DNA of 17,505 nucleotides. Origin: CBDTTW01 sp965363675 (lineage in GTDB: Bacteria > Bacteroidota > Rhodothermia > Rhodothermales > DASSAV01). The notes beneath the pieces were generated by a model. The model had not been told where the DNA came from, searched no databases, and saw nothing but the letters and a program-made list of their open reading frames with translations. Both the position numbers and the translations under genes were made by a program. Below, one piece after another: positions 1 to 7,636 of the stretch (position 1 is the stretch's first letter; every line of letters starts with the position of its first letter). The stretch covers positions 1 through 17,505 of the forward strand of contig CBDTTW010000051.1 of NCBI GenBank assembly GCA_965363675.1, read 5' to 3'.

Positions 1-353
1 CCCTGCCGCGCCGCCCATAGCCCCGCTGCGACGACCACCAGCGCCGCACACGCCGCCGCAAGCCGCCGCGCGCCGCCCCAGGCCCCGAGGGTCTCCGCGA
101 GGCGCCGCCGGAAGCCCTCGGCGGGGCGGGGCGTCGCCTGCACGCGCGCCATTACGCGCTCCGCGAAGTACGGGCCGAACGAGGGCGCGGCCCCGGCTTC
201 GAGCAGGCCGCGCAAGCGGCGCGCTTCGGCGTGGGTCTGCCGCGCCGCCGCCGACTGCTCCAGCAAGCGGCCGACGGCGGCCTCGGCCTCCGGCTCCAGC
301 GGGTCGCCGAGGGCGTGCTGAAGCAACCATTGTTCGTGCGGAGTCATGCTCAT
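1..353 (-). CDS. Anti-sigma factor, partial (C-terminus outside window)
   Basis: Probable membrane-anchored anti-sigma factor that would hold the ECF sigma factor encoded immediately upstream. The reading frame begins MSMTPHEQWLLQHALGD and runs off the window edge after 117 residues. An acidic, alanine-rich N-terminal helical part (about 1-75) is followed by a basic patch and one predicted membrane helix (about 97-114, rich in Ala, Val and Leu). No HxxxCxxC zinc-binding motif is visible, so it is not a typical ZAS-type anti-sigma factor. The first ATG overlaps the sigma-factor stop codon as ATGA, which implies translational coupling; a second in-frame ATG lies two codons on. The role is inferred from position and architecture, because no diagnostic domain motif is seen. 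The distal periplasmic part is not in the window. Confidence 0.7.
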   Translation of the reverse strand, partial: MSMTPHEQWLLQHALGDPLEPEAEAAVGRLLEQSAAARQTHAEARRLRGLLEAGAAPSFGPYFAERVMARVQATPRPAEGFRRRLAETLGAWGGARRLAAACAALVVVAAGLWAARQ

Positions 354-922
354 AGGTAGTGCGCCAGGATGTTGCGCAGGCGCGCCTGCGCCCGGGAAAG
401 CCGCGAGAGCACCGTGCCCACCGGAATGCCGAGAAGTTCGGCCGTTTCGCGCGTCGAGCGCCCGTCGATCAGCCGCAGCACAACTACGGCGCGGTGCGCG
501 TCGTCGAGGCGCGCCAGGGCGGCGTGCACCACCTCGTGCGCCTCGCGGGCGTCTATGCCGGCGGCGGCGGCGGGGTCAGGCAGGGCCTCGGGCGGCGGCT
601 CGTGCGGGCGCGCCCGGCGGCGGCGCTCCAGCGCGCTCAGCGACAGGTTCGTGGCGATGCGCGTCAGGTAGGCCGCCACCCCGCCCTCGCCCCGGTACTG
701 CCCGAGCGCGCGGTAGAACCGCACGAACACTTCTTGCCCCACGTCTTCCGCCTCCGGCCCGCGCCCCAGCATCCCGATTACGGTGGCCGCCACCAGCCCC
801 TCGTAGCGCTCCACGAGTTCGCGGAACGCCCCGGCGTCGCCGGCGCGCGCCTGCGCCACCAGGGCCTGCTCCGCCTTCATCGCCGCCGTCGGAGCGCGTC
901 CGAGGGTAGGCTCAGCCGTCAT
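350..922 (-). CDS. ECF-type RNA polymerase sigma factor (sigma-70 family)
   Basis: A 190-aa extracytoplasmic-function sigma factor that directs RNA polymerase to a stress or envelope regulon. Region 2 is recognisable at about residues 30-105: AFRELVERYEGLV, then EAEDVGQEVFVRFYRAL (core-binding and -10 recognition helices), then YLTRIATNLSL. A proline-rich linker follows, then region 4 at about 130-188 (ARLDDAHRAVVVLRLIDG, then the helix-turn-helix RETAELLGIPVGTVLSRLSRA). The start is set at MTAEPTLG because an AGGA lies six bases upstream and family homology begins shortly after. The frame stays open further upstream, but that part looks non-coding (Arg/Gly/Ser-rich). A later Met (MKAEQALV) is the alternative start. 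The stop overlaps the anti-sigma start, giving the standard sigma/anti-sigma operon. No regulon motif could be identified. Confidence 0.9.
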   Translation of the reverse strand: MTAEPTLGRAPTAAMKAEQALVAQARAGDAGAFRELVERYEGLVAATVIGMLGRGPEAEDVGQEVFVRFYRALGQYRGEGGVAAYLTRIATNLSLSALERRRRARPHEPPPEALPDPAAAAGIDAREAHEVVHAALARLDDAHRAVVVLRLIDGRSTRETAELLGIPVGTVLSRLSRAQARLRNILAHYL

Positions 923-1280
923 ACCGCATCCTGCATGCTCATCGTTCAACCTGTTCCGGCGAAAGCCCGGCGCCTCCGGCCTCTGCACGAAAGACCCTGC
1001 CGCCGCGCCGCCGATTCCATGCCGGCGCCGCGCCGCAGACCTCCGGGGCCGCCGGGAGCAGCCGCACGGGCGTAGGGAGTCCGCACGCGCGGCGCCCAAC
1101 GACGCCCGAAAAGGGCATCCCACGTCGTCAGGCCGCAGCGCGCGTCCCGTTTGCTTCAACTGCGACGCCCAAAGTCGGTTTTGTCCGGGGGCCGGATGGG
1201 GCAGCCCCGCCCGGCTTGTACATTTGCCGGAAGCGCAGTAGGTTGCAGGTAAGCCCTTCCACCCTCGCCCCGAATGCCCC
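923..1280. other. Divergent intergenic region between sigma factor and cupin gene
   Basis: About 360 bases with no convincing gene. The open frame that continues the sigma factor upstream has no family similarity and is rich in Arg, Gly and Ser, as expected for GC-rich non-coding DNA. The stretch contains a -7-like box for the plus-strand cupin gene (annotated separately) and a short GCCC-GAAAA-GGGC hairpin near 1107. No clear ECF-type autoregulatory promoter pair was found ahead of the sigma gene. Confidence 0.5.
1219..1226 (+). promoter_or_regulatory. Candidate -7 box for the cupin gene
   Basis: TACATTTG matches the Bacteroidota -7 consensus TAnnTTTG at every fixed base. It would start transcription near 1233, giving a leader of about 48 bases. 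No TTTG is seen 17-20 bases upstream, so the -33 element is missing or divergent. Confidence 0.35.
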
Positions 1281-1631
1281 ATGGACGAACCGACGCTCAC
1301 CCCCGAGGCGCTGTTTTTACCGGCGGACCTCTACCCGAAAACCGAAGTCGCCCCCGGCGTGACGCGGCAGGTGCTCGGCCACACGCGCGAGCTGATGCTG
1401 GTGCGCGTCGAGATGGCCGCCGGCGCCGCCGCGCCGCCTCACCGCCACCCGCACCGCCAGCTTACGCACGTCGCAGAGGGCCGCTTCAAGGTGCTGCTCG
1501 GCGGGCACGAGCGCGTGCTCGGCCCCGGCGAAAGCTTCCAGGTCCCCGCCGACGTGGGGCATTCCGCCGAGTGCCGGGAGGCGGGCGTCCTGCTGGACTG
1601 CTTCCCCCCCTCCCGCGAAGACTTCGTTTAA
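1281..1631 (+). CDS. Cupin-domain protein, KdgF-like
   Basis: A 116-aa single-domain cupin, probably cytoplasmic. Cupin motif 1 is PPHRHPHRQLTHVAEGRFK (residues 52-70), giving metal-ligand candidates H54, H56 and Q60. Motif 2 is GPGESFQVPADVGHSAE (81-97), giving H94. The HxHxxxQ...H arrangement is that of small KdgF-type cupins, which linearise 4,5-unsaturated uronates in pectin and alginate breakdown. The Glu usual before the Gln is Arg here (R59), so activity and substrate are uncertain. The start follows a candidate -7 box by about 55 bases. The stop lies 13 bases before the exported sugar isomerase-like gene, so the two are probably co-transcribed. The fold is confident; the reaction is inference. 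Confidence 0.85.
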   Translation: MDEPTLTPEALFLPADLYPKTEVAPGVTRQVLGHTRELMLVRVEMAAGAAAPPHRHPHRQLTHVAEGRFKVLLGGHERVLGPGESFQVPADVGHSAECREAGVLLDCFPPSREDFV

Positions 1632-1644
1632 CCCCCCGCCGCCC

Positions 1645-2577
1645 ATGCCGCACACCCGCCGCCGGTTTCTCCGCGTCGCCGCCCTGGCCGCCCTCGGGGC
1701 CGCCGCGCCGTCCGGCCTGCTCGCGCGCCCGCTCGCGCCGCCGCAGATCGCCGTATTCACCAAGCACCTGCAATACCTGAGCTTCGAGGAGCTGGCCGCC
1801 GTCGTAGCAGAGGCGGGCTTCGACGGCATCGACATGGCGGTGCGGCCGGGCGGCCATATCGAGCCTGCCGATGCCGCCCGGAAGCTGCCTCAAGCCGCGC
1901 GCGCCGCCGAACATGCGGGCGTCCGCCTGCGCATGATGGCGACCGGCATCGACGGCCTCGACGCGCCGTTTGCCGAGCCGCTGCTGCGCGCCGCCGCCGA
2001 CGTGGGCGTGACGCACTACCGCCTCGCCTGGCTCCCCTACCCCCCGGACCTTCGCCCGGAGGCGGCCCTGGACCGGTACAACGCGCAGCTTCAAAGGCTC
2101 GCCGACCTCAACCGGCGGCTCGGCCTGCACGGCGCCTACCAGAACCACGCCGGCACGCTCGTCGGCGGCCCCATCTGGGACATCGACCGCCTCCTGCGCG
2201 GCATCGACCCGGCCCACATCGGCGTGCAGTATGACGTGCGCCACAACGTCGTGGAGGGCGGCACGTCGTGGCCGGTGGACTTGCGGCTCATCGCGCCGCG
2301 TATCAACATGCTGGCCGTCAAAGATTTCCGGTGGGAGCAGCGCGGCGGCAAGTGGCAGCCGGCCACCGTCCCGCTCGGCGAGGGCATGGTCGATTACCCG
2401 GCCTACCTGGGCATAGTCAAGTCCCTGGACATCCGGGGGCCGATCACCATGCACTTCGAGTACCCCTTCCCCGGCGAGGACCTGCCCGCGCCGGCCCGCG
2501 CCCGCGAGGCGGCGCGCCTCATGCGGACCGACCGCGAGCGCCTGCTGGCGCTGCTCGGAGCCGCCGGGCTTGCCTGA
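1645..2577 (+). CDS. Tat-exported sugar phosphate isomerase/epimerase-like TIM-barrel protein
   Basis: A 310-aa protein of the xylose isomerase-like TIM-barrel superfamily. The N-terminus MPHTRRRFLRVAALAALGAA carries a twin-arginine signal (RRRFLRV) with a hydrophobic stretch and a likely cleavage near residue 27, so the folded enzyme should be periplasmic. Barrel landmarks are EAGFDGIDMAVRPGGHI (56-72), HGAYQNHAG (162-170), VQYDVRHNV (194-202), AVKDFRW (224-230) and MHFEYPF (269-275). H168, D197, D227 and E272 are plausible divalent-metal ligands by comparison with hydroxypyruvate isomerase-type enzymes. It follows the cupin gene by 13 bases and ends three bases before the convergent GH172 gene. 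The substrate cannot be named; periplasmic oxidised or keto sugars would fit the neighbours. Confidence 0.88.
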   Translation: MPHTRRRFLRVAALAALGAAAPSGLLARPLAPPQIAVFTKHLQYLSFEELAAVVAEAGFDGIDMAVRPGGHIEPADAARKLPQAARAAEHAGVRLRMMATGIDGLDAPFAEPLLRAAADVGVTHYRLAWLPYPPDLRPEAALDRYNAQLQRLADLNRRLGLHGAYQNHAGTLVGGPIWDIDRLLRGIDPAHIGVQYDVRHNVVEGGTSWPVDLRLIAPRINMLAVKDFRWEQRGGKWQPATVPLGEGMVDYPAYLGIVKSLDIRGPITMHFEYPFPGEDLPAPARAREAARLMRTDRERLLALLGAAGLA

Positions 2578-2580
2578 GCG

Positions 2581-3822
2581 TTACGGCTGCGGCGGCGGGG
2601 TCAGCGCCGCCGTGCGCGCCGCTGCGGGCGGCAGCTCCGGCAGCCCGCTCGACGGGCGGTCGAGGTAGAAGTAGGCCGTTGCGGACACGTCGTCCGAGCG
2701 GTAGAAGTTGACCCACCCCTTCGGGAAGTCCGGCGCCGTCACGTCCGGGGGCGGGGTTATCTCCAGAAACTTCTGGAAGATGTGGCGACCGCCCGGGTCG
2801 ATGGTGACGGGCGTAAGCCGGACGCCCCGCTTGAGGAGCGCCGCCACATGGTCGGTGGGGCCGCCGCCGATCTGCTGAAGCGTGACGCGGCAGCCGGCAT
2901 GGAAGAACACCGGGTCGGGGATATGGTACCGGTAGAACGTCCACTGGCGCTCCTGCTCGGCGGCCACGAGGCTGCCCTGGAACCGCCCGACGTAGGCCCC
3001 CTGCCCCCACCCCGTGCCGACGTAGTCCTCCGTCCCCGAGCCGACGAGCGTCGGCAGGTCGGCGTCGGCGTCGAGGTAGACCTTCACCTCGCCCTCGCCC
3101 CACCAGGTGTTTTCGTACTGCGGGTCGGTGATGACGCCGATGTTGACGCCGAGGTAGCGCCCCCGCCCTTCGACGCGCGGCAGCATCTCGAAGTCGCGCC
3201 CGAGCACCGACGCCTGCTCGCGGCTCCAGTAGGCGTGGAAGTACAGCATGTCGGCGGGCTGCGCCGACAGTTCGTAGTTGAGGTCGTAGAAGACGTCCAC
3301 GTTTTCGGCGCCCTCGTTCGTAAAGACGACGCGCGCGGCCGTGCGGAAAGGCATGGGGATGTAGCTGTTGAACGAGCGCCCTTCGGGGCTGGCAAACAGC
3401 GCGTTCTCGAAGGGTACGAGGCGCCCCAGGCCCGCGCCGAAGAAGTCGGCGAGCGGCGCATCGACGGCAGGTTTGGGTTCGCCGTCCCAGTACATTTGCA
3501 GCCGGAGCGCGCGCAGCTCGTGCGGGGCGCGGCGGTTGACGGTCATCCATAGGCGCCGCACGATGCCGCTGCCGCGAATGTCGGCCAGGGTCACGGAGGC
3601 GCCGGGGCGCACCGTCTCGAAGGCGTGCCCCTTGGCTCCCTTGTTTTCCATGCCGCCGCGTCCGGGAGCGCCGGTGGGATTCTCGAAGCTGACCCACCGG
3701 GTCTGCACGCTGTCCTGCATGCGGTGCCACTCCTGCGCCCGCGCCGGAAGCGCCGCTCCGAGGCAGGCGACGACGAACAAGCGGAAAAGCGCTTTTGTCG
3801 GGTAGGCAAACCGGGAAAGCAT
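2581..3822 (-). CDS. Exported DUF2961 / glycoside hydrolase family 172 protein
   Basis: A 413-aa protein with a Sec signal peptide (residues 1-29, ending PARA before QEW) and a DUF2961 catalytic region. Landmarks are VSFENPTGAPGRGGMENKGAKG (45-65), the paired-Trp motif ENTWWGEGEVKVYLD (237-251) and GSGTEDYVGTGWGQGAY (261-277). GH172 members include alpha-D-fructofuranosidase/difructose dianhydride enzymes and exo-arabinofuranosidases. Glutamates 243, 245 and 265 lie in the motifs where the catalytic acids are expected, but which ones act is inference. The start is placed at the ATG giving a compact signal peptide; an in-frame TTG at 3855 would add eleven residues. The last 20 residues are a low-complexity Ala/Pro tail. 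It is convergent with the TIM-barrel gene and divergent from the antiporter. Confidence 0.88.
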   Translation of the reverse strand: MLSRFAYPTKALFRLFVVACLGAALPARAQEWHRMQDSVQTRWVSFENPTGAPGRGGMENKGAKGHAFETVRPGASVTLADIRGSGIVRRLWMTVNRRAPHELRALRLQMYWDGEPKPAVDAPLADFFGAGLGRLVPFENALFASPEGRSFNSYIPMPFRTAARVVFTNEGAENVDVFYDLNYELSAQPADMLYFHAYWSREQASVLGRDFEMLPRVEGRGRYLGVNIGVITDPQYENTWWGEGEVKVYLDADADLPTLVGSGTEDYVGTGWGQGAYVGRFQGSLVAAEQERQWTFYRYHIPDPVFFHAGCRVTLQQIGGGPTDHVAALLKRGVRLTPVTIDPGGRHIFQKFLEITPPPDVTAPDFPKGWVNFYRSDDVSATAYFYLDRPSSGLPELPPAAARTAALTPPPQP

Positions 3823-3872
3823 AATCGTATGGATAAAGGTGAAACGGCGGAGCAATGCTCCGGGGAACCTGC

Positions 3873-3880
3873 GTAAAATA
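3873..3880 (-). promoter_or_regulatory. Candidate -7 box for the GH172 gene
   Basis: On the minus strand TATTTTAC resembles TAnnTTTG in an otherwise very GC-rich stretch. It would put a transcript start about 45 bases before the chosen ATG. No good TTTG element is seen upstream. Confidence 0.25.
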
Positions 3881-3945
3881 GGGCGCGGCGGGGTGGGTTG
3901 CGCCCGCCCCGCCGCGCGGCATGGATCCCGGCGGCGCCAGAACGG

Positions 3946-3975
3946 TTTAGATACGCCCTGGAATGCTTAGTTTAC
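3946..3975 (+). promoter_or_regulatory. Candidate promoter for the antiporter gene
   Basis: TTTA, an 18-base spacer, then TAGTTTAC: a fair match to the TTTG-N19-TAnnTTTG promoter of Bacteroidota and relatives. It is the only AT-rich spot between the divergent GH172 and antiporter genes. The implied leader is about 120 bases. Confidence 0.4.
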
Positions 3976-4104
3976 CGGAGCCGGCCCTGCTCACGCCGCG
4001 CGCGGCCCTTTCCCGGAGCCAATACGCATGAGCGGCAGGCGCGACCCCGGCTGCTGCGCAACCACGTTTTGCGGCGGGCGCTGCCTGCCGCCGGAGACGA
4101 CACG

Positions 4105-5979
4105 ATGACTGAACCGCTGGTAGGCATCACCAGCCTGATCGTGCTGGGCGTCATGGCGCAACTCGTCGCCTGGCGCTTCCGCATCCCGTCCATCCTGCTG
4201 CTGCTCATCGGCGGCTTCGTGGCGGGGCCGCTGACGGGCCTGCTCGACCCGGACGCGCTGCTGGGCGAGCTGCTGTTTCCGTTCGTCTCGCTCGCGGTAG
4301 GCATCATCCTGTTCGAAGGGGGCCTGAACCTGCGCATGGCCGAGCTGCGCGAGGTGGGGGGCATCGTCCTGAAGCTCATCACGGTGGGCGTGCTCGTGAC
4401 GTGGGCGCTTACGGCCGTAGCGGGCTACTTCCTGCTGGACATCAGCGTCAGCATCGCCCTCGTCATCGGCGCCATCCTCGTCGTGACCGGCCCTACGGTC
4501 GTGCTGCCGCTGCTGCGGCATGTGCGGCCCTCCGGACGCGTGGGGGCCATCTCGAAGTGGGAGGGCATCACCATCGACCCGGTGGGGGCCATTCTGGCGG
4601 TGCTCGTCCTGGAGGCGGTGGTGCTGTTCCATGAGCCGGTGGCCGAAGGCGCGCGCGGCCTCGGCCCGACCGACCTTGCCCTTCACGCCATCGAGGGGCT
4701 GCTGCTGGAGATCGGCGCCGGCGTGGGCGTGGGCGTGCTTGGGGCGGCCGTGCTCATTTTCGTCATGCGCCGCCGCCTCGTCCCCGACTTCCTGCAAAAC
4801 CCGTTCGCGCTCATGGTGGTGGCCGGCACCCTCACGCTCGCCAACAGCCTTCAGGAGGAAGCCGGTCTCGTCTCGACGACGCTCCTGGGCATCCTGATGG
4901 CGAACCAGAAATGGGTGAGCGTGCGGCGCATCGTCTCGTTCAAGGAAGACTTACGCGTGCTGCTGCTCTCGGGGCTGTTCATCCTGCTCGGGGCCCGCCT
5001 CGACCTGTCGGACCTTTCCTACATCGATGGGGGGGCGTGGCTGTTCCTGGGGGCGCTCGTGCTCGTCATACGCCCCCTGGCCGTCTGGGCCTCGTCGGTG
5101 GGCTCGCCGGTGAGCTTCCGGGAGCAGATTTTCCTATCGTGGATGGCCCCGCGCGGCATCGTGGCGGCGGCGGTGGCCTCGGTCTCGGGCTTCCGGCTGG
5201 CGGAAATCTTCCCCAACGAGGCGGCTATGCTCGTGCCTATCGTATTTCTCGTCATCGTCGGCACGGTGGCGCTCTACGGGCTCACGATTTCGCCGCTCTC
5301 GCGCCGGCTTGGGCTGGCCCAGCCGGAACCCCAGGGGGTGCTGTTCGTGGGGGCGCACGCGTGGGCGCGGCGCATGGCGCACGCCTTGCATCATAAGGGC
5401 GTGCCGGTGCTGCTCGTGGACACTAACGAGCACAATGTGCTGGAGGCGCGCGCGCTCGGCATGCGCGCCCAGCAGGCAAACGTGCTCTCCGAAGGGGCCA
5501 CCGAGGAACTCGACCTCGGCGGCATCGGCCGGCTCGTCGCCATGACGCCCAACGACGAGGTCAACGCCCTGGCGGCGCTGCATTTCGCCGAAACCTTCGA
5601 GAGCAGCGAAATCTACCAGCTTCGCGGCCGCAGCCACACCGGCCCTGTGGGCGGCACGGCCATTCCGCCGCACCTCTCCGGCAGGCCTCTTTTCTCGAAG
5701 GACATCACGTTCTCGGAACTCAACAAGCGCACGGCGCGCGGCGCCGTCGTCGAGAGCATCAGCGCCCAGGCGGGCTGGAACTGGGATAGATTCCGGCTGG
5801 CCTACGGCGAGCGCGCCTTGCCCCTCATGCTCGTGCGGCGCTCGGGACAGGTCATCGTTTTTACGGACGAGGCCCGCCCTACCCTGGCCCCCGGCGATAC
5901 GCTCGTGGCGCTCGTCGATCCCAAGCCTGTCGCCCCGGGAGAGCCGCGCCCGACCGCTTCTGCCCAACCGGCGCCCTAA
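4105..5979 (+). CDS. CPA-type Na+(K+)/H+ antiporter with C-terminal TrkA-N-like domain
   Basis: A 624-aa inner-membrane cation:proton antiporter. Residues 1-400 form about 12-13 membrane helices. Landmarks are LFEGGLNL (69-76), TGPTVVLPLLRHVRP (128-142), EGITIDPVGAIL (153-164) and SWMAPRGIVAAAVAS (345-359); the last resembles the NhaP-group motif. D158 in the ITIDP motif is the likely ion-binding carboxylate. In classic CPA1 proteins the preceding residue is Asn, but here it is Ile. Residues 411-505 resemble a TrkA-N/RCK Rossmann domain (GVLFVGAHAWA, VLLVDTNEHN, ANVLSEGA), but the GxGxxG loop is degenerate (GAHAWA). A C-terminal tail of about 115 residues follows. The start at MTEPLVG is supported by GGAG eight bases upstream; the frame is open further upstream but lacks hydrophobic coding character. 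The role is pH and Na+/K+ homeostasis; the specific cation is unknown. Confidence 0.92.
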   Translation: MTEPLVGITSLIVLGVMAQLVAWRFRIPSILLLLIGGFVAGPLTGLLDPDALLGELLFPFVSLAVGIILFEGGLNLRMAELREVGGIVLKLITVGVLVTWALTAVAGYFLLDISVSIALVIGAILVVTGPTVVLPLLRHVRPSGRVGAISKWEGITIDPVGAILAVLVLEAVVLFHEPVAEGARGLGPTDLALHAIEGLLLEIGAGVGVGVLGAAVLIFVMRRRLVPDFLQNPFALMVVAGTLTLANSLQEEAGLVSTTLLGILMANQKWVSVRRIVSFKEDLRVLLLSGLFILLGARLDLSDLSYIDGGAWLFLGALVLVIRPLAVWASSVGSPVSFREQIFLSWMAPRGIVAAAVASVSGFRLAEIFPNEAAMLVPIVFLVIVGTVALYGLTISPLSRRLGLAQPEPQGVLFVGAHAWARRMAHALHHKGVPVLLVDTNEHNVLEARALGMRAQQANVLSEGATEELDLGGIGRLVAMTPNDEVNALAALHFAETFESSEIYQLRGRSHTGPVGGTAIPPHLSGRPLFSKDITFSELNKRTARGAVVESISAQAGWNWDRFRLAYGERALPLMLVRRSGQVIVFTDEARPTLAPGDTLVALVDPKPVAPGEPRPTASAQPAP

Positions 5980-6004
5980 CGCCCACATCAGCCCGGCAAC
6001 CCAT

Positions 6005-6535
6005 ATGTTCTACGACGGCATAGAAGACCTGGGGCGCGTCGTCGCCGTCGGCAGCCTGGCCTATGCGGCCCTGGTGCTCATGCTGCGCGTCTCGGGCAAG
6101 CGCACGCTTTCCAAGATGAACGCCTTCGACATGATCGTGACCATCGCCCTCGGCTCGACGCTCTCGGCGGTGCTGCTCTCGAAGGACGTGGCGCTTGCCG
6201 AGGGGCTGGCCGCCTTCGCCACGCTCATCTGCCTGCAACTGGCGATTACATGGCTCTCGGTGCGGTCCAAGACCGTGCGCAACCTGGTCAAGTCCGAGCC
6301 GGCCCTGCTCGTCTACAGGGGGCGCATCCTGGACGACGCCATGCGCCGCGAGCGCGTCACGACGGACGAGCTTCAGGCGGCCGTGCGGGCGCACGGCGGG
6401 GCGCGCATCGCCGACCTCCGCGCCGTCGTCATCGAGACGGACGGCTCGTTCAGCATCGTCACGGCCGAGGGCGACGCCGCCGCCGACGCGCTCGAAGGCG
6501 TCATCGGCTACGAAGACCGCCGCCCCGAGCCCTGA
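6005..6535 (+). CDS. DUF421 membrane protein (YetF/YcaP family)
   Basis: A 176-aa member of the DUF421 family. There are two or three N-terminal membrane helices (about 12-27, 42-60 and 64-86). The family signature RVSGKRTLSKMNAFDMIVTIALGS lies at 28-51, followed by a small soluble domain with SEPALLVYRGRILDDAMRRERVT (97-119) and the ETDGSFSIV strand (144-152). YetF-type proteins are linked to spore germination and membrane or lipid functions in Bacillus; in other bacteria the role is unknown. It starts 25 bases after the antiporter stop on the same strand with no terminator between, so co-transcription is likely. It ends five bases from the convergent MscS gene. Confidence 0.88.
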   Translation: MFYDGIEDLGRVVAVGSLAYAALVLMLRVSGKRTLSKMNAFDMIVTIALGSTLSAVLLSKDVALAEGLAAFATLICLQLAITWLSVRSKTVRNLVKSEPALLVYRGRILDDAMRRERVTTDELQAAVRAHGGARIADLRAVVIETDGSFSIVTAEGDAAADALEGVIGYEDRRPEP

Positions 6536-6540
6536 GCGGT

Positions 6541-7551
6541 CTATTCGGCTTCGGGCGCCGCCGCCTCGGCCATCTCCCCCTTGCCGCCGGGCGCGCCGTC
6601 TGCGTCGCCGCGCGCGGCGAGCGCCGCCGCGACGCCGCCCCGTGCGGGCGCGGGGCCGTCTCCGGCGGGCCAGCCCTCGCGCTGCCGGCGGCGGTCGCCG
6701 TCGGTCTCCTCGGTCTGGTCGTGGAAAAGCACCTGCATCGTCGGGAACGGCAAGTCGATGCCGTGCTCGGTCAGGCGGCGCTTGATTTTTTCGAGCACCT
6801 GATCCTGCACGAGCAGCACGTCGGCCCGGCGCGAGCGCGTCCACCAGCGGGCGCGCAGGTTCACCGTCGAGTCGGCGAGCGCCACCAGGATCACGTCCGG
6901 CGCCGGGTCGGCCAGCACGTCCTCGACCTCGCGGATGGCCTCCAGCATGAGGCGCCGCGCCTCCGAAGGGTCGTCGCCGTAGCCCACGCCCAGGTCCACC
7001 TCGGTGCGCCGCGCCTCGAACGCCGTGTTGACGAGCACCTTGTCCGTAAACAAAGCGGCGTTCGGGATGACCACCCGGCGGCCGTCGTAGGTCTTCAGGT
7101 AGGTCGCGCGCGTTTGGATGTCCTCGACGGTCCCCTCGAAGGCGCCGACGATGATCTGGTCGCCCACGCGGAACGGCTCGGTGAGCAGGATGAGGATGCC
7201 GGCCAGGAAGTTCTCGAAAATGTCCTTGAAGGCAAAGCCTATCGCCACGCCGCTGATGCCCAGGAGGGCGATCAGGTCGCCGGGCTTGAACGAAGGAAAG
7301 ATGATCGTGACGGCGATGAGCACCCCGAGAAAGGTCACGCCCGCCTGCGCGAGGCGCCCCAGCACGAGGCCGAGGTTGCGGTGGCGACGGTTGCGCTCGG
7401 TCAGCCGCCGCACGAAGGCCCGCACCAAGCGCGCCAGAAGCACGAAAACGATGAGGATGATCGCGCCGAGCGCCAGCTTCGGGAGCACGGCGATGAAGCC
7501 CCGGATCATCTGCTCGATGGTGTCGAGGGCGAAGGAGAGGTCGAACGTCAT
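6541..7551 (-). CDS. Small-conductance mechanosensitive channel, MscS family
   Basis: A 336-aa MscS-type osmotic safety valve of the inner membrane. Three membrane helices are visible (about 18-42, 62-86 and 93-122). The pore-lining helix and following segment read ISGVAIGFAFKDIFENFLAGILIL (99-122). The beta domain follows with PFRVGDQIIV (126-135) and YDGRRVVIPNAALFTDKV (155-172). The alpha/beta cytoplasmic domain ends around residue 285 at DLPFPTMQVLFHD. The last 45 residues are a charged, Ala/Gly/Pro-rich tail unlike the compact E. coli protein (286 aa), suggesting an added disordered extension. It lies downstream of the voltage-sensor channel gene on the same strand with an 85-base gap, and is convergent with the DUF421 gene. 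Confidence 0.94.
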   Translation of the reverse strand: MTFDLSFALDTIEQMIRGFIAVLPKLALGAIILIVFVLLARLVRAFVRRLTERNRRHRNLGLVLGRLAQAGVTFLGVLIAVTIIFPSFKPGDLIALLGISGVAIGFAFKDIFENFLAGILILLTEPFRVGDQIIVGAFEGTVEDIQTRATYLKTYDGRRVVIPNAALFTDKVLVNTAFEARRTEVDLGVGYGDDPSEARRLMLEAIREVEDVLADPAPDVILVALADSTVNLRARWWTRSRRADVLLVQDQVLEKIKRRLTEHGIDLPFPTMQVLFHDQTEETDGDRRRQREGWPAGDGPAPARGGVAAALAARGDADGAPGGKGEMAEAAAPEAE

Positions 7552-7636
7552 GGCGCCGGCGTTGGGGGGAAATGGCCTACTCTAATAACGTCGTTCCCGG
7601 GCAGGCCGCCTGATACGTTTTCGCAACAGCCGAGTG

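Noticed and set aside
923..1300. N-terminal extension of the sigma factor to a start near 1300
   Set aside because: The extra 126 residues are Arg/Gly/Ser-rich without family similarity, and a good AGGA-spaced ATG exists at 922.
3898..4104. 69-residue N-terminal extension of the antiporter
   Set aside because: Translation is Arg/Pro-rich with no membrane character, it spans the promoter candidate, and a GGAG-spaced ATG at 4105 begins the first helix.
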